Below are positions 3,935 to 8,336 of a stretch of 8,336 bases of DNA, piece after piece. How positions within the stretch are numbered: the first letter of the stretch is position 1; the number at the start of each line of letters is the position of its first letter. Location: the NCBI GenBank assembly GCA_002937495.1, contig PTJW01000038.1:1-8336 (forward strand), written 5' to 3'. A program made the position numbers and the translations under genes. Under the pieces are notes generated by a model. It ran no database searches and was not told the origin of the DNA. It was given only the letters and a program-made list of their open reading frames with translations. Source of the stretch: Pseudomonadota bacterium (lineage in GTDB: Bacteria; Pseudomonadota; Alphaproteobacteria; UBA1280; UBA12223).

Positions 3935-4603
3935 CTAGTCTTCAAATTCTGCAGTAAAGTTTGTTACAAATGGCTCTAACCATGGTTGACGGTGTCGTTT
4001 TAATCTTTCAGCTCTTAAAATTTGCTGTAAACGACGAAGAGTGTCTTGTAAAGTATCATTAATGAAAATATAATCATACTCTTCCCATAATTTTAGATAT
4101 TCTGCGTTTTGCTTCATTCTAACTTTAAAGCTTTCTTCAGTTTCAGAACCCCTATCCCAAAGTCTTTGTTTTAAAACTTCATATGAAGGCGGAACTAAAA
4201 ATACAGAAATAACATCTTCGCCCATTTGCTTTTTAAGCTCACGAGTACCAACATAATCAATATCAAAAATAATATCTTCACCATTTGCTAAAGCATCTTC
4301 AACCTGCTGCTTAGGTGTACCATAGTAGTTACCTAAACGCTCTGTTGTTTCTAAAAAGTAGCCTTCTTCTTTTTTTTGCAAGAATTCTTCTTTTGTCATG
4401 AAGTGATAATTTAAGCCATCAACCTCACCCTCTCTTTTAGGACGAGTTGTAGCAGATATTGAAAAGTTAATGTGCTTTTCTGTTTGAGTTAAAAGCCTAG
4501 CTAAAGTAGTTTTACCACCACCAAGCAAGCCATCAAGCACTAAAACCATACCTCTAAATTTATTTTGAGTGAAAACATCATTAATGTTATCTAGTTCTGT
4601 CAT
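3935..4603 (-). CDS. gmk: Guanylate kinase
   Basis: A 222-residue cytoplasmic enzyme that phosphorylates GMP to GDP with ATP, an essential step in GTP and dGTP supply. The P-loop is GLLGGGKT (25-32). The GMP-binding segment follows with SISATTRPKREGEVDGLNYHF (48-68), then GNYYGTP (91-97), DIDYVGT (114-120), the lid-region Arg residues in RLWDRGSETEE (147-157), and YDYIFIND (176-183). Length is slightly above the usual 205-215 because of a leader of about 18 residues before the first strand and a basic C-terminal tail. The P-loop is unusual: the family normally has GPSGAGKT or SPSGAGKT. The ribosome-binding site is a weak purine stretch (AAAGAAGAAAGAA). It lies 25 bases after mltG, and its stop codon is part of the pilin 2 ribosome-binding region. 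Confidence 0.96.
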   Translation of the reverse strand: MTELDNINDVFTQNKFRGMVLVLDGLLGGGKTTLARLLTQTEKHINFSISATTRPKREGEVDGLNYHFMTKEEFLQKKEEGYFLETTERLGNYYGTPKQQVEDALANGEDIIFDIDYVGTRELKKQMGEDVISVFLVPPSYEVLKQRLWDRGSETEESFKVRMKQNAEYLKLWEEYDYIFINDTLQDTLRRLQQILRAERLKRHRQPWLEPFVTNFTAEFED

Positions 4604-4628
4604 TTTATTCTTTCTTCTTTCTAATTCT

Positions 4629-5597
4629 TTATTTAATATAGCCCTGTTCTTTACGAACTTTTAGATACTGCTGAACTCTTAGCTTATGCTCGGCGTATGT
4701 TTTGCTAAATACATGCCCTCCTTTACCATCAGCAACAAAAAATATATAATCTGTATCTGCTGGGTTTGCAACTGCTTTTAAGCTATCAACTCCAGCATTA
4801 GCAATAGCTGTTTTGGGCAATCCGTAAATTACATATGTATTATAGTCGTTTTTATCACGAAGCATTTTATAAGTAATATCACCTTTATAATTTTTAGCAC
4901 CGTAAATAACTGTAGGATCTGCCTGTAAACGCATTCCTAATTCTAACCTATTTATATATACATTTGCAACTATTGGCTTTTCTTTATCAATAATAGTTTC
5001 TTTTTCTACAATTGATGCAAGCTTTAATAAATCATTTTTAGATTTAATATATTTATCTATTTCTTTATTTCTAGATGCCCAAATTTTATCTAAGTTAGTT
5101 TCTAAAGCTGATTTCATTTGTAGAACTATTGAGTTTCTAGTATCGCCTTTTCTAAAGCTATAAGTTTCAGGAAGTAAATAACCCTCTTTAACTTCAATAC
5201 TAATTTTACCTTCTAGTTTTTTATTAGCATTTAATAAAGAAAAAATTTCTTTAACTGTTAAACCTTCTGGAACTGTAATTTTATGATATACAGATTTACC
5301 TGAGCTAATTTTATTTAAAATATCAAAGTCTGACATTTTATTTGTTAGTTCATACTCACCTGGCTGTAGCTTTTTATCATAATCAAGCACAACAGCTTTA
5401 ACTTTAAAGATATCTTCGTTAAAAATAAGGTCATTTTTCTTTAAATCATGAGCTAATGCTGACAAACTCTCGCCTTTTTCAAATTCAAGCACAAATGTTT
5501 GAGTTTCCTGCATATTTTTATAAACATAGTAACTAAACAATGCAAAAAAGCCTATCGCTAGGCTTATTATTGCAAACTTTGCGATAGACTTTTTCAT
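4629..5597 (-). CDS. mltG: Endolytic murein transglycosylase MltG (YceG-like)
   Basis: A 322-residue inner-membrane enzyme that cleaves nascent glycan strands and is thought to set peptidoglycan chain length. Residues 1-27 are a positive start plus one membrane helix (AKFAIISLAIGFFALFSYYV), placing the rest in the periplasm. A LysM-like N-terminal part (about 34-107) is followed by VPEGLTVKEI (109-118), then the catalytic YceG domain with LASIVEKET (193-201), which holds the catalytic Glu, NRLELGMRLQADPTVIYG (216-233) and GLPKTAIANAGVDSLKAVANP (259-279). Length is near the family norm (about 330-340). AAGGAA five to six bases before the ATG supports the start. It follows fabF by 17 bases and precedes gmk, so it is co-transcribed with them. 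Confidence 0.95.
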   Translation of the reverse strand: MKKSIAKFAIISLAIGFFALFSYYVYKNMQETQTFVLEFEKGESLSALAHDLKKNDLIFNEDIFKVKAVVLDYDKKLQPGEYELTNKMSDFDILNKISSGKSVYHKITVPEGLTVKEIFSLLNANKKLEGKISIEVKEGYLLPETYSFRKGDTRNSIVLQMKSALETNLDKIWASRNKEIDKYIKSKNDLLKLASIVEKETIIDKEKPIVANVYINRLELGMRLQADPTVIYGAKNYKGDITYKMLRDKNDYNTYVIYGLPKTAIANAGVDSLKAVANPADTDYIFFVADGKGGHVFSKTYAEHKLRVQQYLKVRKEQGYIK

Positions 5598-5614
5598 AAA
5601 AATTCCTTTATCTA

Positions 5615-6874
5615 CTATTTAAATTTTTTAAATAATAGCGATGCATTTGTACCACCAAAACCAAATGAGTTAGATAAGGCATATTCAACAGCCATGTGCC
5701 TTGCTTCATCGCGGATGTAGTCTAAGTTACAACCTTCTTCTAATTCTTCAATATTAATTGTAGGAGGTAAAATATCATCTTGTAATGCTTTTACTGAAAA
5801 TACCGCTTCAATACCACCAGCAGCACCTAGTAAGTGACCTGTCATTGATTTTGTAGCAGATACCATTGTATCTTTACCTAATAAGCTTTCTACAGCTTGA
5901 GATTCAATAATATCACCTGTTGGTGTTGATGTAGCATGACCATTTACATAGTTTACATCTTCAGGAGATACTCCTGCATCATCTAAAGCAGCAATCATCG
6001 CACCTTTAGCACCAATACCATCTGGGTGTGGAGATGTCATATGATAGCCATCACCTGCCATACCATAACCTACGATTTCAGCAATAATGTTTGCACCACG
6101 CTTTTGTGCAGATTCTAAAGTTTCAAGAACTAGAACACCAGCACCTTCACCCATTACAAAACCTGAACGGTTTTTATCAAACGGACGAGAAGCCTTTGTT
6201 GGCTCATCATTATAAGCACCTGTTAAAGCTTTTGCAGCGGCAAAACCAGCAACTGAAGTTGGACAAATTGCACTTTCAGCACCACCAGCTAGCATAATAT
6301 CTGCATCGCCTCTTTGTAAAATTTTAAATGCATCACCAATTGCATGTGTTGCTGTAGCACAAGCTGTTACAACTGCAGAGTTAGGACCTTTAAAACCATA
6401 TTTAATAGAAACTTGTCCTGAGAACATGTTAATTAAAATTGATGGAATATAGAAAGGAGATACTCTTTTAGGACCTCTTTCATTAAGAGTTTTTGTTGTA
6501 GCTTCGATATCTTCTAAGCCACCAATACCAGAACCTAGCATTACGCCAATTCTTTTTTGTAACTCTTCATCTTCAACATTTTCTAGACCAGCCATTCTTA
6601 AAGCTTCGTCTGTTGCTTTCATACCGTATTGGATAAAACGAGACATTTTCTTCATGTCTTTTTTACCGATGAACTCTTCAGCATTAAAGCCATGTTCTTC
6701 ATCTGCACCTGGTACTTGGCCAGCAATTTGAACTGGGTACTCTGAAGCATCAAATCTATCGATTTTTCTAATACCTGATTCACCTTTAATTAACTTAGCC
6801 CAAGTTTCCTCTACTCCAACTGCTAGTGGAGAAAGCATACCCATACCTGTAATAACAACTCTTTGCTTTTGCAT
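5615..6874 (-). CDS. fabF: Beta-ketoacyl-ACP synthase II
   Basis: A 419-residue thiolase-fold condensing enzyme that extends acyl-ACP with malonyl-ACP in fatty-acid elongation. The catalytic triad is visible: Cys172 in VVTACATATHAIGD, His313 in NGHATSTPTGD and His347 in SMTGHLLGAAGG. The C-terminal NSFGFGGTNASL (402-413) closes the active site. Length is that expected for FabF (about 410-420). GAGGAA six to seven bases before the ATG supports the start. It follows acpP, its substrate carrier, after a 148-base spacer containing strong hairpins. Around His313 the order is Gly-His-Ala, whereas most FabF proteins I recall have Ala-His-Gly; function should be retained. Confidence 0.97.
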   Translation of the reverse strand: MQKQRVVITGMGMLSPLAVGVEETWAKLIKGESGIRKIDRFDASEYPVQIAGQVPGADEEHGFNAEEFIGKKDMKKMSRFIQYGMKATDEALRMAGLENVEDEELQKRIGVMLGSGIGGLEDIEATTKTLNERGPKRVSPFYIPSILINMFSGQVSIKYGFKGPNSAVVTACATATHAIGDAFKILQRGDADIMLAGGAESAICPTSVAGFAAAKALTGAYNDEPTKASRPFDKNRSGFVMGEGAGVLVLETLESAQKRGANIIAEIVGYGMAGDGYHMTSPHPDGIGAKGAMIAALDDAGVSPEDVNYVNGHATSTPTGDIIESQAVESLLGKDTMVSATKSMTGHLLGAAGGIEAVFSVKALQDDILPPTINIEELEEGCNLDYIRDEARHMAVEYALSNSFGFGGTNASLLFKKFK

Positions 6875-6894
6875 TTAAATTTCCTCTTGTTTTA

Positions 6895-6932
6895 AAAAGC
6901 CATAAGACTGAAACAACTTCAGCCTAGCTTTA
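6895..6932 (-). terminator. Hairpin before fabF (partial terminator or processing site)
   Basis: On the minus strand GGCTGAA (6918-6924) pairs with TTCAGTC (6906-6912) around the loop GTTGT, and flanking AAAGC/GCTTT (6927-6931 with 6896-6900) extends it past an internal loop. GCTTTTTAAAAC follows. It ends about 20 bases before the fabF ATG and could reduce read-through from acpP or stabilise the fabF transcript end. Confidence 0.5.
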
Positions 6933-6936
6933 GCGT

Positions 6937-6968
6937 AAAACCACCCGCTTAATAAAGCGGGCAGTTTT
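6937..6968 (-). terminator. Strong acpP-fabF intergenic hairpin (attenuator)
   Basis: On the minus strand AAAACTGCCCGCTT pairs with AAGCGGGTGGTTTT around the loop TATT, giving 14 consecutive pairs including two G-U wobbles (6963 with 6942; 6962 with 6943). In plus-strand RNA the same four positions are C and A and would not pair, so the continuous helix exists only in the acpP-fabF transcript. It is followed by a short T tract (GTTTTACGC), which suggests partial termination that leaves acpP mRNA in excess of fabF. Confidence 0.65.
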
Positions 6969-7022
6969 AAATAATTTCGTATATTTTTTAGCAGCCCGGC
7001 GGCTTAAATATTAAAAATAATA

Positions 7023-7256
7023 TTATTCAGCTTTTTCGATGTATTCTACTGCTAGGTTTACAGAAGTGATTTTTTCTGCATCTTCATCTGGAATTTCGAT
7101 ACCGAATTCTTCTTCTAGAGCCATTACTAGCTCAACTGTGTCTAGTGAGTCTGCTTCTAGGTCATCAATAAAGTTAGCTGTGTCTGTTACTTTTTCTAGC
7201 TCTACACCTAGTTGTTCAGCAACGATTTCTTTTACTCTTGTAGAAATTTCTGACAT
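7023..7256 (-). CDS. acpP: Acyl carrier protein
   Basis: A 77-residue acidic cytoplasmic protein that carries growing acyl chains on a 4'-phosphopantetheine arm for fatty-acid and lipid A synthesis. The attachment site is Ser37 in EADSLDTVEL (34-43). The four-helix pattern is complete, ending DEDAEKITSVNLAVEYIEK. Length matches the family (about 78). AAGGA about eight bases before the ATG supports the start. It heads the operon with fabF and has its own promoter just behind lpxK. Codon use is tidy and repetitive, as in a highly expressed gene. Confidence 0.98.
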   Translation of the reverse strand: MSEISTRVKEIVAEQLGVELEKVTDTANFIDDLEADSLDTVELVMALEEEFGIEIPDEDAEKITSVNLAVEYIEKAE

Positions 7257-7315
7257 TTTAAATATCCTTTTAATTTTATTTAATAATTTAATAAATTTGT
7301 TTTCATATAATGATA

Positions 7316-7344
7316 AATATAAACAATTATATTTACGATTACAA
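7316..7344 (-). promoter_or_regulatory. Promoter of the acpP-fabF-mltG-gmk-pilin operon
   Basis: On the minus strand TTGTAA (7339-7344) and TATATT (7316-7321) are separated by 17 bases. The element begins nine bases past the lpxK stop codon and would give a leader of about 50 bases. Surrounding DNA is very AT-rich, so other -10 candidates exist. Confidence 0.5.
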
Positions 7345-7352
7345 GCACTTTT

Positions 7353-8327
7353 TTAGTTTTTATCTATAAATTTAACTATTTTTTTATCTAAAAACTGTTT
7401 AAACGACTTAGTAAGCTCTAGCTCTAGCATGATAACGTGTATATCTTTTGCTAACTGAGAATCAACCTTAACATAGTCTTTTAAAGTTGTAACAAGCTGT
7501 AAATTACTAGATTTTGCTTTGTTTATCATCTGCTTAATATCTTCTGCTGTATATTTGTAGTGATCAGCAAAAGACTTAGTTTCTTGCAGGCATAAACCTT
7601 CTTTATTTAATGAGTTATAAAACTTAGAAGGAATAGCAATTCCACAAAAAGCAAATAAAGACTTTGTTGATAGTTTCTCGTCAAACTTAATTTTAGTTTT
7701 TAAATAGAATGAGTCATTATCATAATTAAAGTCTAAAGCTCTATGACGGTTTAATACCACTAAACAATCTGAACGATTTAAGCCTGATATTGGCTCTCTT
7801 AATGGACCTGCTGGCATTACCATTTGGTTACCAAGCTGAACTTTACCATCTACAACTACAATATTTAAATCTCTTTTAATATATGTAGCTGTATAACCAT
7901 CATCTAAAATAACAACATCGGCGTTTTTTTCTTCAGCTAGTTGAACTGAATGAAGCCTGTTTTTACCAACAATAAGCATTGCTGACTTATCTAACATAAC
8001 AAGCATTTGTTTTGCTTCATCACCAATTTGAGATACTGAAAAACCATTATCTACAACTTCACTGCCTTCAATTTCAGCTTTATAAGCATGCCCTACTACA
8101 GCAACCTTTTTACCTTGAGAAGCTAAGTAGTTTGCAATAGCAATAGTTAATGGAGTTTTACCAGAACCACCAACATTAATATTACCTACTGAAATAACAA
8201 ATGATGTAGACTTATAAGCATTGCGCTTTCTTAATAAAATATTAAGTTTAGAAATTGACCCATATAAAGCTGATAATGGATATAAGCTATATGCTACTGC
8301 ATTTTTTTTCATCCAAAAATTTAACAT
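7353..8327 (-). CDS. lpxK: Tetraacyldisaccharide 4'-kinase
   Basis: A 324-residue inner-membrane-associated kinase that adds the 4'-phosphate to the lipid A precursor disaccharide, the sixth step of the Raetz pathway. The N-terminal part (about 1-34) has the usual amphipathic membrane-binding segment with PLSALYG. The Walker A motif is in SVGNINVGGSGKTP (46-59), then GDEAKQML (102-109), LDDGY (141-145) with the catalytic Asp region, RDLNIVVVD (152-160), MPAGPLREP (171-179), AFCGIAIPSKF (226-236), DHYKY (255-259) with His256, and TTLKDYVK (280-287). The RGYGG motif that normally follows the second strand is replaced by GHAYKA (79-84). The start at 8327 is chosen for the FW typical of this N-terminus; no ribosome-binding site is visible in the nine bases left. 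Its own promoter lies outside the window. Confidence 0.95.
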   Translation of the reverse strand: MLNFWMKKNAVAYSLYPLSALYGSISKLNILLRKRNAYKSTSFVISVGNINVGGSGKTPLTIAIANYLASQGKKVAVVGHAYKAEIEGSEVVDNGFSVSQIGDEAKQMLVMLDKSAMLIVGKNRLHSVQLAEEKNADVVILDDGYTATYIKRDLNIVVVDGKVQLGNQMVMPAGPLREPISGLNRSDCLVVLNRHRALDFNYDNDSFYLKTKIKFDEKLSTKSLFAFCGIAIPSKFYNSLNKEGLCLQETKSFADHYKYTAEDIKQMINKAKSSNLQLVTTLKDYVKVDSQLAKDIHVIMLELELTKSFKQFLDKKIVKFIDKN

Positions 8328-8336
8328 TTTAAATTA

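Noticed and set aside
3922..3945. Start of pilin 2 at 3945, adding MKTRRLA.
   Set aside because: The ATG at 3924 has a far better ribosome-binding site and gives the same N-terminus as the first pilin; the longer form would overlap gmk.
7039..7356. A 105-codon plus-strand ORF opposite acpP.
   Set aside because: Its serine-rich first part is the complement of acpP codons and the rest is AT-rich promoter DNA.

Overview
The window is AT-rich DNA from a Gram-negative bacterium, most likely a low-GC member of the Alphaproteobacteria. LpxK (lipid A synthesis) implies an LPS-bearing outer membrane. The acpP-fabF-mltG-gmk order is the one usually seen in Alphaproteobacteria, although the yicC gene often found between mltG and gmk is absent. 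The taxon is inferred from gene content and order, not from a search.

Layout. (1) 54-665, minus: a small secreted pilin-like protein (pseudopilin) of the GspG type. (2) 755-1723, plus: glmR/yvcK, divergent from the pilin; the two best promoters overlap face to face. (3) 1771-1989, plus: a compact unit of promoter, 37-codon basic ORF with a good ribosome-binding site, and strong terminator. (4) 2023-2079: a potential three-helix RNA between converging genes. (5) 2191-2547, minus: rplS (ribosomal protein bL19), standing alone with its own promoter and a roughly 145-nt leader whose GC-rich core is clearly structured. (6) 2700-3342: a long AT-rich gene desert with two perfect, oppositely oriented DnaA boxes, several degenerate ones, an orphan plus-strand promoter and a bidirectional terminator; it is a candidate replication origin or DnaA-control region. 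(7) 3343-8327, minus: lpxK, then the acpP-fabF-mltG-gmk-pseudopilin operon.

How the genes fit together. acpP and fabF serve fatty-acid elongation, lpxK lipid A, mltG peptidoglycan strand length, and glmR hexosamine and envelope precursor balance, so the window is mainly an envelope-building neighbourhood. Two paralogous pilin-like genes lie about 3.3 kb apart. They share a nearly identical 5' block encoding the export and assembly helix, but their bodies are unrelated at first sight. One is translationally coupled to gmk.

The least expected signals are the mosaic pilin pair, the shared hairpin motif before and after rplS, the 23S-rRNA-like leader of rplS, the DnaA-box region, and the 37-codon unit. 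I see no mobile element, CRISPR array, rRNA or convincing tRNA gene.
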